Source: Allomyces macrogynus ATCC 38327 (taxonomy: Eukaryota; Blastocladiomycota; Blastocladiomycetes; Blastocladiales; Blastocladiaceae). Taken from it: a DNA stretch of 64,000 nucleotides. The position numbers and the translations under genes were made by a program. Location of the stretch: the NCBI GenBank assembly GCA_000151295.1, contig GG745373.1, forward strand, positions 255,928 to 319,927, in the 5' to 3' direction. Of this stretch, positions 21,790 through 33,689 are shown piece after piece (position 1 is the first letter of the stretch; each line of letters starts with the position of its first letter). Under the pieces are notes generated by a model. That model saw nothing but the letters and a program-made list of their open reading frames with translations. It was not told where the DNA came from and did not search any database.

Positions 21790-24700
21790 ATGGCGATGCG
21801 CATCCGCCCGATGGACAAGCACGTCCAGTTCCGAGCCCGTCCCCCCGCTACAGGGGCCGTACCAAGCCGTACGGCTCTCTCCTAAGCGCCGATCACCATC
21901 GACCAACCTGATCTCTCTTGACCAACCCGCGTAGCTTGCGGTCGAGGCCAAATGGCAGCAAATCTGGGCGCAGGACCCGTCCCTACCGCGATCATCGACG
22001 GAAAACGACGACTTTGTCATGGTCTTCCCGCCGCCCAACGTGACGGGCCGACTGCACTGCGGCCACGCGCTGACGACGGCGATCCAGGACGCGATCGTGA
22101 GGTACCACCAGATGCACGGCAAGTCAGTGCAGTGGATCCCGGGGACCGACCATGCCGGGATCGCGACGCAGACGGTCGTTGAGAAGCAGTTGTCTAAGAC
22201 CGAAGGGGTGCGTGCGTTATTTTCGCTGTCAACCGATCCAGTCGCGCCTAATGACTTACAGGTTGTCTTCTTCAGAAAACGCGTCACGAACTCGGCCGTG
22301 ACGCCTTCCTCTCGCGCGTCTGGTCCTGGAAAGACCAGCACGGCGACCATATCCACCACCAGCTGCGCGCGCTCGGCGCGTCCTTTTCCTGGCCCGACGC
22401 CTACTTCACGCTTGACGCGCCGCGGTCGCGGATCGTCACCGACGCCTTTCTCGAACTGTCGCGCCGCGGCCTCATCTACCGCGCGACGCGGCTGGTCCAC
22501 TGGTGCCCGGCACTCGAAACGGCCATTTCCGACATGGAGGTCGAGTACCTGACGATCGACGGGCCGACGGCCGTGCCGAACCCGTCCGGGAACTCTGCAC
22601 AAGTCGGCGAAATGCACTATTTCCGGTACCCCGTCGCGGGCGCTGCCGACGGCGGGTACGTGACGGTCGCGACGACTCGGGTGGAGACGATGCTCGGCGA
22701 CGCAGCGGTGGCCGTGCACCCTACGGACACGCGGTACGCGCACCTCGTTGGGCGCGACCTGGTCCACCCATTGACGGGTCGCCGGATCCCGGTGGTCGCG
22801 GACGACCACGTCGACCCGGCGTTCGGGACAGGCGCGGTGAAAATCACGCCGGCGCACGACGCCAACGACTATGCGATTGCGAAACGACACGCGATTGACG
22901 AGACGCACTGGATCGACTTGTTTGACGGCAAGGGCCGGCTCACGCCCGCGTGCGGCGTTCCGGACTTGGTCGGTGTCGACCGGTTCGCTGCGCGCGCGCG
23001 AGTTGTGGAGATGTTGACCAAGGCGGGCGTGTATGACCGCGTTGAGCCGCACGCGATGCGGCTCGCCGTCTGTTCCCGGTCCGGCGATATTCTTGAGCCG
23101 CGCGTCGTCCCACAGTGGTATGTCCGGTGTGCGCCTATGGCTCAAAAGGTCTTGGCTAAGCTCGACGCGGGGGAGTTGACGCTGGTGGATGCCTGGGCTG
23201 ATCGCGAGTTGCGGACTTGGCTCGAGAATATGCACGACTGGTGCATTTCGCGCCAGTTGTGGTGGGGGCACCGGATTCCGGCGTTTCGCGCGGGTGGGGA
23301 GGGCGAGTGGGTGGTCGCCAAGGACGTGCCGAAGAGGGAGGGCGGTGGGGTGTGGGTCCAGGACGAGGACGTGCTCGATACGTGGTTCTCCTCGGCGCTG
23401 TTGCCGCTGTCGGCGACGAATCCCGACGCGGATGTGGCTGATTTGAAACAGCTGGTACAGTGCTCATCGGATTTCGGCCTGGGTCGACTAGAAAATTGAC
23501 CACCGCCGCCATCCGCACGTCTAGGTCAACTACCCGACCGACCTCTTGGAAACCGGCCAGGACATTCTCTTCTTCTGGGTCGCGCGCATGGCCATGCTCT
23601 GCGTCGAGCTCACGGGCCAGGTGCCGTTCCGCAAAGTTTTGATGCACGGCATGGTGCGCGACGCACAGGGCCGCAAAATGAGCAAGTCGCTTGGCAATGT
23701 GATCGACCCAATGCACGTGATTGAAGGGCGGCCGCTCGATGCGCTGCTCGAAGATCTGACCACAGGGAACTTGCCGGCTCACGAAATCAAGCGGTACGGG
23801 TTTCGAATGAGGGAGCGGATGGTTGGACGAGGACTGACGGTGCAGCGGTTCGGGTGGGTGGATAGGAGCCAGCAGTTGATGCGCAAGCAGTTCCCCAAGG
23901 GGATTCAGAGCTGCGGGGCCGACGCGTTGCGATTGACGTTGCTCGAGTTTGCATCGGTACGAGCACTCCCCTCTTTTTCGTGCAGCACTCTGTTTTCCAA
24001 CTCACCCGGTTGTTGCTTCTCCACCATCTAGTCCCGCCAAATCAACCTCGATATCACCAAAGTCGTCTCCAACTCGCACGTCGCGAACAAGCTCTACAAC
24101 ACGGCCAAGTTCGTCTCGCAATACCTGCCCACCTCGACTGACCCCATCCCCGACCTCACCTCCCCGTCCACCCCGCTCACCCTCGCCGACAAGTGGATCC
24201 TGTCGCGCACCGAATCCGCCTACGCCACGTGGCGCACGTCCTTCGACCAGCTGCACGTCGGCCGCGCGACCACGACCGCCGTGCAATTTCTGCTCGACGA
24301 CCTGTCCGACACCTACATCGAATGGGCCAAACCGGCGCTGCCGAACTCGCCCGTCGCGCGCGCCGTCCTCGCGCACGCGTTCCAGCGCGCCGTGGCGATG
24401 CTCGCGCCGGCGATGCCGCACCTCGCGTCGGAACTGCACGCGGCCTTGTTTGATGGGACACGGCCGGTCGCGCGGCCGGGGATCGAGCCGCCGAACGAGG
24501 CGGAAGTCGCGCTGTTTGAAGGCATTTTGAGCGTCGCCCGTGCCGGGCGCAAACTCGCGCCGACCGCGGACCGCGCGCACGCGCTCGTCGTCGTCACACG
24601 GGACGCTGACCTCACTGCGGCATTGGAGGAACACGCGGCGCTGGTCGCGCGGCGCGCGGGCAAGTTCCCGTCGATCATCGTGCAGCCGGAGATGCCGGCC

Positions 24701-24982
24701 GACCACGTGGCGCCCGTCGTGATCAACCCAGACTTGCGCGTCACGGCGCGCGCGGTCGCGGCGGTCCCCACGGCGGCGGGGGCGAATGCCAAGCTGGTAG
24801 CGAAACTCGCGCGCGGGATCGAGGACATGCAGGCGATGATGAAGAGCGAGTCGTACGCGGTGCGGGTGCCACCGGCAGTGCGCGAGCGGGACGAGAAGAA
24901 ATTGGCGAGTTTCCGAGAGCGGTTGGCGGTGTTGGACCCGGGGCATCCGGTGTTGACGGGTGAGACGGTGGCGGAGGAGTAA
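21790..24982 (+). CDS. VAS1: Valyl-tRNA synthetase
   Basis: Charges tRNA-Val. About 967 aa. Exons: 21790-21858, 21935-22207, 22276-23454, 23525-23956, 24032-24982. Class I signatures: [15 protein letters not shown] (HIGH box as HCGH, about residues 64-67) and [11 protein letters not shown] (KMSKS, about 558-562). The CP1 editing domain shows [10 protein letters not shown] and [10 protein letters not shown]. The catalytic insert has [11 protein letters not shown] and DVLDTWFSS. An anticodon-binding domain and a C-terminal coiled-coil arm ([15 protein letters not shown]) complete the protein. The N-terminus is short (start at 21790 or 21796), and I see no in-frame upstream ATG that would add a mitochondrial presequence. 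Fungi usually make both cytosolic and mitochondrial enzyme from one gene through alternative starts, so a missed 5' exon is possible. The intron at 22208-22275 is again 68 bases. Confidence 0.92.
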
Positions 24983-26819
24983 GAGTAGCTATGGTGTGAG
25001 GCCGATATGCACATGTTTGTCGAATACAGTATTTACTGACGTGGATCAGTCGGGTTTGGGGTTGCTCATCGTCATCTGCTCCTTATCACGTCAAAAATGC
25101 ACAAAGGCGACTGACTGCCCACATGGGAAGGCAATGGACGTCTTCAGCGTTGGAACGATTCATGATGATGCTTCTTGACATTGCCATCACACTTGTGTGC
25201 ACTCTGGTACCATGATCACCATGATGGTCCATTGAGTATTAATGACGTTCAAGAAGCGGCCGATATTTTCAGTGTCAAATTGCCCTCCTCTTGGTACAAA
25301 ACAATCATGAAAGTGTTCTTGCTTGACTATGGCATGCAGATAGAAGTTTGTGACTCTACCATGTTGAGATGCTGAGTGATTAGTCGTTTGTTATTGCACT
25401 TGGTGACCTGTTCCCTTGTCAAGGGAAATAACGCACAGTCACAGGGCGTTTAAATGTAAGCACATTAACTGCTGGCTGTCCTCGCATCGCTTCAAGAGGA
25501 CGTTCATCAGTTTTACAGAGAATCGAACTCAGGTTCAGCCCCATTCATGACATGCTTGCTTCCTTACAACCACAGCAGCAAAGTATTGATTCTGTCAAGT
25601 CTGTTGAAGCAGGCGGACTGTATGTAGCGGACATCTGTATTTATGGACTTAGAAACGCAGATGAAGTCTATGCGTGTTTGCCGCGTCTGGTCTTGTGAAA
25701 TGTGCCCAAACTGGGCTATTGGACTTGAAAGTGTCGATTTGACAGAGGCGCAGAGGCGTTTGCGTGCCGCACAACCGCAAGCGGAGGACAGTGGACGGTC
25801 ATGGCGAAGTCATCATGCTGTTGCTGCAATGCAAGCCCGAACGCTGGCGTCTGCCGGCGTTCTGCCAAGGCGGCCGCATGGGCGATGGCAACGCGATCAC
25901 AGCTCGCGCCAAGCGGCTTGAGGTTGGCAGCGGCCGACGCAACGTCACTTGACTGGCCGTGGCCGTCAACTGTTGCAACGACGACAGCAGCGGTCGGAGG
26001 CACTTGGGACGACCAAGGAGCGCAAATTATTCGTTGCTGCGACGTGCCGGCTCGATCTTGCAGCAGCAGCAACACCACCAGCAGCAGCAAGAGTATCAGC
26101 CGCACCATCAGGACCTGCAACAGCAAGAATTGTTCAGCGTCGCATCGCCGCTTGGTCGACACCAAGCGCGCAGCAACCCGCGCCAGCCCCGCAAGACGGC
26201 TACCTGCCCCCGCCACTCGGTGTTTTGGTGGTGACGTGTGGGTATTGGTTGGCGGAGTCGACCGTCGTGACGACGGCTCGACCGTTGGCACCGGCCGCCG
26301 CAGTTTGCGCGAACGGCGGCCCCGCGGCGGTGAAGCCCGCGCATGTGCCGCAGACGCCGACGCGCGCCCTAAGCACCGACTAGTGCTGGATTTTACGTTT
26401 GCCACCTCGACTCCCCCCGCGCCGGCGCCCGCCGCTCGAGAAACGCGCGTTTGCGCATCGTTGCGCGCTCACTCGGCCTTCAAGTACCCCGCGTTCCCCG
26501 CGGTCGCGCGTGCCCAAGGATCCCCGCGCCCGAATTTCGGTCTTGCACGCCGCTTCGCCTCGGACGACGACAATCTCCAACGACACCGCCACCGCCATTG
26601 TTCTGATCGACGTGCGCACGCGCAGCTCAACGACGACGACGCCGACGGCGCGATTCAGCGCATCACCGCCCGCAACTCGGATCTGGGGTTCTGCACCGCG
26701 ACTGAAACAACTAGCTCGCCGCGTACTCGCACCAACTCGCACTAACTCGTACCAACTCGTACCAACTCGTACCGACTCGTCCCTTGGGCACCGGTCCACC
26801 GCCACGCTCGTGTCATCCC
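24983..26819. other. Long intergenic region / probable leader of WOPR gene
   Basis: 1,837 bases without a gene I can support. The first part (about 24990-25700) is clearly AT-richer than the rest of the window. The second part (about 25800-26780) is GC-rich and open in several frames on both strands, including a 314-codon frame and a Gln/His-rich stretch near 26060-26130 (CAG/CAA runs). None shows a domain. WOPR master-regulator genes in other fungi (Candida WOR1) have very long promoters and 5' leaders, so I read this as regulatory/leader DNA. Confidence 0.45.
26721..26780. repeat. 10-bp tandem repeat, six units
   Basis: Six decamers in perfect register with consensus ACCAACTCGT. Units 2-6 vary at only one or two positions; the first unit (GCGTACTCGC) is more diverged. 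It ends 40 bases before the WOPR start codon, so it lies in the proximal promoter or 5' leader. Confidence 0.85.
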
Positions 26820-28544
26820 ATGCAGTCTGCGCCCAACACCATGGAGACGTGGTTTGGGTTCATTAGGTCGATTGACGACGCCGTGACCGTGGTCGAGGCC
26901 GCGCGCACGGGTTACCTGCCGCGAGTCACGCGCCGGCTCACCGAAGACGAACGCATGGTCCTGATCCGGTCTGGATCGGTCTTTGTCTTTGAAGAGTCCG
27001 AGTCGCAGGTGCGCCGGTGGGCAGACTCGCGCAACTGGTCGTCGTCGCGAATGAAAGGCTATTTTTTGGTCTACTCGGAGCAAGAAGTTTCGCGATCTGC
27101 GCCTGGCACGGGCGACGAGCCTGATCAAGACGCGGCAGCAGCAGCAGCATCAAGGACGGCCAACACGCTGCTGCACCATGGTGGGCAGACACTGAACAAG
27201 CGCGACTCGGCCATTTCGCTCCTCTCGCGCCGCAGCTCGGCGAGTACGCTCGCGTCGCTGCACGACGTGGTGCCGGCACGGCCGCTGCTCAAGAAGAAGG
27301 CGCTCTCGCTCACGACCGCATTCGGGAACAAGCTGCGGCTCATCAGCTATTACGCCGAGGCCGACGTCGCCGAGGGCATCCTGCCCACGCCCGACAATGA
27401 CCCACTGCTCACGAAGATCCAAGTGCCCGACGGCTTGTACTACGCGGGCAACGACGGCCCGATCGCGCTCTCCAAGACGTCGACGACGCGGCAGCCGCTC
27501 CCGGGACCGGGACACGCGATGGCTGCACCCGACGTGCCAGCTTCAACAATGCAGCAGCAGCATCAAGTTGCCCACGAGGCACCGCAGCAACCGGTAACCG
27601 CGTTTGCGCTGACACCACCGCAACCGACATCGGCTCTTGCTCATGCCCACCAACCGATCGCGCTCGGCGGGCCGTCGTCGTACGCGATGCACGTCGACCA
27701 GCCCGCATTTGTCCACCAGGCCCCACCGGCCGTTTCGCGCGGCCCGCCACCACCAGCGCCGTTGTCTCTGCCGCACCCGTCCCACGCTGTGGCCGACATG
27801 GGCCATCCGCCAGTGACAAGCGGACCGTTTGGCACGGCACCGGCGACACATCAACCCGATCTCTCGTTTTACCCGAGTGAGCCCGTCATGGCACCCGCAC
27901 ACGAGGAAGCGGCGCCGATACCACGCCGCGGCCTGCGCACTGCCATCAGCCTTGAGCAGCTCTCGTCCACGACCACAGTCGTCGGTCGCCGCCGGCTCAG
28001 CCAGTCGGCGTCGCTCGGGCACCTGCCGCATCTGTCCATGTCTCAGGCGTCGTCCTCGGCCGGGTCGAGTCCGCGCATGGGCCACACGCGCACGCCTAGC
28101 GCCGGATCGATTACGATCCCCAAGTCCCTGAAACGGCGCAGCGACCCGCTCCCGCAGTTTGTGTGGCGCGGGCCATCGACGAGCTCGTTCACGGCTGCGC
28201 CAACGATCCCCGAGGCGCCGCCCGTGCACGAAACGGCCATGCACTCGCCTATGAGCATCGTCTCGCGGCAGTTGTCGCCCATGGACACGGACGAGCCGCC
28301 GGCGCCAGCCACACCGGAACCGGCAGCGGCCTCGATGCGACGCCGCAGTTTATATGATCCAGTGATCGCGGCGGGAGCTGCTGCCGCCGCTGCCGAGGCC
28401 GCGTCGCGCCGGCACTCGGTTCACCTTGGCGTTGCGCTCGACCGGCCCATGGGCGACTGGCGCGTTTCGGCGCGGTACGACCGCACCGTGCATGCCGAAG
28501 ACGCGCGGCAGTTGCGCGCGCTCGACCGCTCGTTCAATTTGTAA
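26820..28544 (+). CDS. WOPR (Gti1/Pac2 family) transcription regulator
   Basis: Single-exon gene, about 574 aa (start 26820; a second in-frame ATG at 26841). Both halves of the WOPR DNA-binding fold are present. WOPRa covers about residues 9-88: ETWFGFIRSIDDAV, RRLTEDER, RSGSVFVFEE, RRWADSRNWSSSR, KGYFLVY. WOPRb covers about residues 158-197: KKKALSLTTAFGN, LRLISYY, EGILPTPDNDP. The usual WTDGR motif is WADSR here. The rest is a long Pro/Ala/Ser/His-rich region with no fold, typical for these regulators. Relatives (Wor1, Ryp1, Sge1, Gti1, Pac2) are master switches of morphology, mating or host-interaction programmes. Which branch this belongs to cannot be told by eye. The long upstream region fits a heavily regulated gene. 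Confidence 0.9.
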   Translation: MQSAPNTMETWFGFIRSIDDAVTVVEAARTGYLPRVTRRLTEDERMVLIRSGSVFVFEESESQVRRWADSRNWSSSRMKGYFLVYSEQEVSRSAPGTGDEPDQDAAAAAASRTANTLLHHGGQTLNKRDSAISLLSRRSSASTLASLHDVVPARPLLKKKALSLTTAFGNKLRLISYYAEADVAEGILPTPDNDPLLTKIQVPDGLYYAGNDGPIALSKTSTTRQPLPGPGHAMAAPDVPASTMQQQHQVAHEAPQQPVTAFALTPPQPTSALAHAHQPIALGGPSSYAMHVDQPAFVHQAPPAVSRGPPPPAPLSLPHPSHAVADMGHPPVTSGPFGTAPATHQPDLSFYPSEPVMAPAHEEAAPIPRRGLRTAISLEQLSSTTTVVGRRRLSQSASLGHLPHLSMSQASSSAGSSPRMGHTRTPSAGSITIPKSLKRRSDPLPQFVWRGPSTSSFTAAPTIPEAPPVHETAMHSPMSIVSRQLSPMDTDEPPAPATPEPAAASMRRRSLYDPVIAAGAAAAAAEAASRRHSVHLGVALDRPMGDWRVSARYDRTVHAEDARQLRALDRSFNL

Positions 28545-28879
28545 TTACTGATCGCTGGGCTGGCCTGCCACGCGTTTCGTTGGCGCGTGTGTGATGGATT
28601 GTTTGATTTCTTTGTTCCTTTTCCGGTGACCCCCCCCTCTTCATGTATGTGCTGCGTATTTACCCCCCTTGAACGCTAAACCTGTTGTGATCGTGTGCAT
28701 TTTGTTCTCCTTTCCCTTCGAAAACATCAACAGGTTGGTTGTTCAATGGCGCATTTCTATTTGCTCCGTTCATCTAAAACGGCCCCGCTCGAGTCTTCGA
28801 GGGCCTCCATCTGATATGTTTTTCTCGTTTCCTTGGTTATACGGTTCGAGTATCGTGCCCACACTCGGCCGATGCTCAC
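28545..28879. other. Convergent 3' intergenic region
   Basis: 335 bases between the convergent WOPR and TPP2 genes. Pyrimidine-rich and AT-richer than the genes, with C- and T-runs near 28625-28660. It presumably contains both transcript ends. Confidence 0.45.
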
Positions 28880-31800
28880 TTAGAACGGGTTCTGGCCCGG
28901 CTCCGGGAACCGCACCCACGACCACTTGTGCTCCGCGTCGGCGTAGACGGTCCAGCCGAGCTGCACGAGCAGGGCGCGACGCAGCGCGTAGGCCTTCTTG
29001 ACGGCATCAGCATTCCCGGGCGTGCGCGGCACCGAGTCCAGGAACGCGTTCACGGCCTTGAGCGCAGCGCCCGGGCGCGCGACGGCGCCGCCGGCCAAAT
29101 GCGCGGCCGTGACTTGCAGGTGCGCGTACGAGTCCTTGGGCGGATCCGGCTGCCACGTGCGCAGTTCCGCGACGGCGGCCTCGAATTCGGCGCGGTGTGC
29201 GCCCGCACCGTGGTCAGCGTGGATCACAATGTTGGCCGCCGCCAGCATCGGCGTCGGTGGGGCCACCAGCTCGTAGGATGTTTCCTCGGTCGTTTCCTCC
29301 TCGACGACTTCCTCGATGACTTCCTCCACCTCGTCGTGCTCCTCGGCGGCGTCGGCGTCGGCAGCGTCGACGGCCGCGTCGGACCCGGCCTGCGACCGCG
29401 CGGCGGCAGTCAGGTCGAGCAGCGCCTGCGCCTTGTGCAGGAGCGCCGTCACGAGCGCGGCCTTGCGCGTCTCGGCGGCCTTGAGCGCAGCGGCAGCAGC
29501 AGCCTCGGCCTCGTGCTCGCCCGCGGCCGCGGCCTGCGCCTTGGCTTGCGCCTTGAGCGTGAGCTCGGCGGCGAGCTCGGTACGATCGATCGCGGCCGAG
29601 ATTTGGTCACGATCACGGCCTCAGCACCGCCCACGGCCACGGCCAGGTCAAGTTTGGCCAGGAGCAAAGGCAGGTGCGTCGGGTGCACGGCCTCGAGTTC
29701 AGCGAGAAGCGCGACGCGCGCGTCCTCGTCGTCCTTGAGCGTCTTTAGGTACGCGATCTTGGCGTCGCGCACGACCTCGTCGAGCGACGCGGCGGCGGCA
29801 GGCTTGGCAGCAGAAGTAGCCGAAGCGGCGGCCTTGCCGCTGGTCACGGCAACCTGCAGCGCCTCGTACCCACCGTCGATCTTGGTCTTGCCGCCCTCGG
29901 CCACCGACACGGTCCCGACTAGCACGTCGCCCGCAGCCGCGCCGGCAATATCCTGCGCGACCTTGGCGAACACGGCACGGCGCTCGCCGCGCTCGAGCGT
30001 GATCTTGCCGACCTTGGCGCCGCCCGTGACGGCAGCCTCGAACGACGGGTACAGGTCGACGGCGTTGCCCTTGGGTGCGGGCGTGTCGAGCGCAAGCATC
30101 ACGTTCTTGAGTTCCTCGAGCACAGCCAGGTTATCGTGGCGGATCTGGACTTGCACAGTGTAGGATCCCTTGGCGAGCTTAACTTCCTTCGGGTACATGT
30201 CATGCGTTGCAAGACGGCGTTGGAACGCGTCGACGACGTGCAGCAGAAGCGCCTCGTAGGGCGCGTCGTACAGCACGCGCGTCAGACCAACGAGACGCGG
30301 CGTCACGGCCTGCGACGCCTCGGTGACCTCGACCGGGAATGTCAGGACCAGCTGGTGAACCTGGCGCGTCGAGGGGGTCACGTCGCGCGTGTTCGACAGC
30401 GGCGAGATCTCGGCCGACTGCGCGCGCACAAACTTGCGCAGGGCTGCGACGGTGAGCGTCACGGCCACATCTTCCTCGCGGCGCAGGTGCGACTCGACCG
30501 TCAAGCGCGCAATCTTGTCGCCCTGCACGAGCGCCGTCGTGCCGTGCACCTCGATACCGTGGAACGTAATGTCAATGTCCACCAGGTGGTTGGATGCGGC
30601 TGTCCACCACTGTGCGAGCGTCAACTCCATGGTCACGCCGCCAAGCACGCGCTGCCGCTTGGTCTCAAACGCCTCGGTCTGCGTGCGGCCGACGCGAAGC
30701 ATGTAGGTCTGCCCGTTGGATTCGTGCGACCATCGCTGCTGCGGCGCCAGCTGCAGTGTGCGAACGAGGAAAATGGCCGGGACCAGGTCGTTGGGACCGG
30801 ACCGCGCGCGGACGGAGATGTCGGCAAACGTGGCGCCGTGCGGGACGGCAATGTAGCGCCGGTCAATCGACCCGGCCGACGTGGCCACATTCTCAAACTT
30901 GATCGAGCTCGTGATCGCGTCGGGCGCCTGCGGCTTGCAGATCGTGATCGGCACCGAAAACAGCACGCCCTTGTCCTTGTTGGTCGTGTCGTACGCGTCG
31001 ACATGGGCAATGTGCAGCCCCGGCGTCAGCAGGTGCGCGTCGACCTCGACGGGGAACGCGCGCGCCTCAGACGTCATGTGCGCATACGCCGGCGCACGCA
31101 CCCACGGCGCCGACGGGACCAGCGCGAGACGCAGGTCCATGCCGAGCTTGGCCGCGTTCTGGGCGTCGCGGGTCGTGACGGGGGACGGGACGGGACTGGC
31201 TGCGGGCACGTCGAGGTCCATAAAGTACTCGGCGTTCCAGTCGTGCTTGACGGGCGGCAGCGGGAACTCGGGCGTAATCGTGACATTGTTCGAGTACGGC
31301 ACGGCCGTCTCGTGCGCGTCGCGTAAGTAGACGCCGCGCGCCTTGTGCTCGCCAATCGACACGGCAAAGTTGACCTCCTGGTCGACCGCGTCCTTGTGCG
31401 CGATCAGGTGCGTGAACGCCTTGTCGATGCGCAGGCAGGGACGCTTGAACGGGTCGGTCTCGACGGGACGGCCCGTGTTCTGCACGGCCTTGAGCAGGCG
31501 GAACGAGTTGACCGCGCGGTCGGGCACCTCAGCCTTCCACCCGGAAATGAGCAGCGCGAGGTTACCGCACGCGTTGGGCGACGACATGGACGTGCCGTTC
31601 ATCAGCTGGTACCCGGCGAGCTGGTAGGTCGGCACCGACGTGATCGCGGAACCGGGCGCGTAAATGTCTACACCCCAGTCGCCGTCGTACGTCGGGCCGC
31701 GCGACGACCACGTGTACTCGCGCTCCGGGATCCGGTTGTCGATGAGATTGTACTCAGCGGCCATCTGGTTGTGACCGACGTGTGCACCGACCGAAATGAC

Positions 31801-33075
31801 ACCCGCCGTGGTGCCGCCGGGCGCGCCGACCGTGGTGAGCGCCGGCCCTTCGTTACCTGCCGACGAAACGACGACGATGTTGTGCCGGCGCACGGCGTGG
31901 TCGCGCAGCAGCTCGATGAACCGGCCCGTGTTCGCGACCGACGCGGCCTCGCCGTACGAAATGTTGACAAGGTCGACCTTGTTCTGCACCATGGCCAGAA
32001 CCGACCGCGCGAGTGCTGGGCCCGTCTCCATGCCCATCAGTCGACCGTCACCGATACGCAGCGACACGATCTGCGCGCCCGGTGCGATGCCGTTCAGCGC
32101 CGGTTCCTCGGCATGGTGCGCCGCGGCAATCGCCGCGACGTGCGTGCCGTGCGACCCGGACACGGTCGCAATCGAGACGACCGCGCCCGAGTCGTAGACG
32201 TTGACGGAGAAGTTGAGGTTATCCTGTGCCGAGAACCGGTGGTACTGGCCCTCGAACCGGTAACTCGCGAGCGTCGGCTGGTGGCGCAAGTCGCCGGACT
32301 CGTCCGTGTCGACCACGACGCGGAAGTGCGTGCCGTCGTACCAGCAGACAACGTCGTAGACAGGGCCCACGTCGTCGTACTGGTCAGCGAGCGTCTTGAG
32401 GGCGTCAACGCGCGTCTGCAGGTCGCGCTTCGCGTCGGCGGGCGCCGTCGCCAGCTCGGCGAGCAGCTGCGCCTCGAGCCGCGCATGGTGCGTCATGAAC
32501 TCGGCCTTACGCTCCTTCTTGAGCCGGTTCAGGACGGGCACCGGGAACAGGTCGTACCCTCGCTTGATACCCACACGGTAGGTGCCCGACGGGTTGGTCC
32601 AGTCGGGGCTCAGGAGCAGGCGTCGGCCGGTCGCACCGCGCAGGGTCGGGATGGCATCAGCGTCAAGCTGGACGGGCGTCGGCTCCACGGGGGCGGACAT
32701 GGGGACATCACCGGCACCTAGAAACGGGGAACGATCAACGTTGTGATCAGATCATGCAAGCGGCACAGAGAACAACCACGTCGCCAAACGCACCCGTGCA
32801 GTCGACAATGTCGACGATCTTCGGTTTGCCGTCGGTCGTCGTCTGCAGACCTGGTGCGCCTGGGTCCACACCCGTGTCCAAAATGGCAATGATCGTGTTG
32901 CGACCATCGTACTCGGGGTTCTTGCGCAGGAACGCGGCCGCCTCCGTTTCCTGAAATCATGAGAACTCGTCAGCGTCGTGCCCAGGGTTGCTCGCGGTAA
33001 CTGCAGCGTTGTCGAACATACTTCCTTGGGCAGCAGCCCGTGAACCGGGAACTGGTCAATCTTGTGGAGCGCCAT
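28880..33075 (-). CDS. TPP2: Tripeptidyl-peptidase II (giant subtilisin-type peptidase)
   Basis: Cytosolic serine exopeptidase that removes tripeptides downstream of the proteasome and assembles into very large complexes. Exons on the minus strand: 33075-33022, 32950-32794, and 32717-28880, about 1,350 aa. Catalytic residues: Asp in [15 protein letters not shown], His in GSHGTHVAA, the oxyanion Asn in SSAGNEGPA, Ser in [12 protein letters not shown]. The Asp lies in the small second exon, and exon 3 joins to give DCTGAGDV. The long C-terminal part matches the TPP2 superstructure domains. One problem: near 29602-29604 (a TTT on the plus strand) the frame must shift by one base to continue from GGAEAVIV into [11 protein letters not shown], which is the conserved continuation in the family. 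Otherwise the gene is intact to GQNPF and the stop. A short intron with donor near 29619 is a formal but less convincing alternative. A Glu-rich segment lies near the C-terminus. Confidence 0.85.
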
Positions 33076-33689
33076 CGTGTTGAGCAAAGTGGCAAAGTCG
33101 AATAATGTCGCTTCCAGCTGAGCGAGACCTCAGTGGTAGGGTGAATAAGAAATCAGTGCGGGTGCGGGGGTCTGCTGTCTACTTGTAGTCGCGACCGAGC
33201 CAAGCTTGGGCGTTGTTGCTGACCACGGCTGCTTGTCGAGTTCGGGCCGGTGTGGGTTTCGGTAAATATGGTATTGGTTTGTGTTGCTGCTTCACGGCGA
33301 TTGCAGCATCGACCACCTTCAACCACGTCGTTGTAGCGCCGAGTCGCGTCAACACAAGGGTTGGATGCACGGTGTTGGGATGCATGGAGGCAAATCCAAC
33401 GGGCCTCCAAGTCGCATCGTGGAAACGTCGTCGCACCGACCGGCTGGTAGCGGGTCGCCACAGTGGTGGGCGACAGTGTCTCCCAGCTCCAGCCAGGCTG
33501 AGGCCGTTTCGAATTGCGTGCAGTGCATAAAGGGACTCGTGACAGGTGACGCCCGAAGTTACGCCGACGTTGCCTGTTGTTTCACGTTCCTCCAAGCTCC
33601 TTGCTATCGTTTCATCTTTCGCTCCGTTGACAAAACAATAAATCACAAGATCATCGCATTCGCTACAAAACAGGCTTTTGGGCTTTTGG
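33076..33689. other. Intergenic region, 614 bases
   Basis: Upstream of TPP2 and downstream of DOA10, both on the minus strand. Moderately AT-rich near 33590-33670. No ORF with a recognisable domain. Confidence 0.45.

Noticed and set aside
25519..25531. T-loop-like string (GAGTTCGATTCTC on the minus strand)
   Set aside because: The surrounding sequence does not form acceptor, D or anticodon stems, so it is not called as a tRNA.
25801..26745. A 314-codon plus frame and a 229-codon minus frame upstream of the WOPR gene
   Set aside because: Neither has a domain, and both strands are open in the same stretch. Cys/Ser/Arg-rich composition is typical of chance frames in GC-rich DNA. Retained only as a note in the intergenic entry.
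26721..26780. CRISPR-like array
   Set aside because: The units are directly adjacent without spacers, only 10 bases long, and in a eukaryotic promoter.
31345..32721. A 458-codon plus-strand frame opposite TPP2
   Set aside because: It is fully antisense to the conserved peptidase domain and shows no motif.
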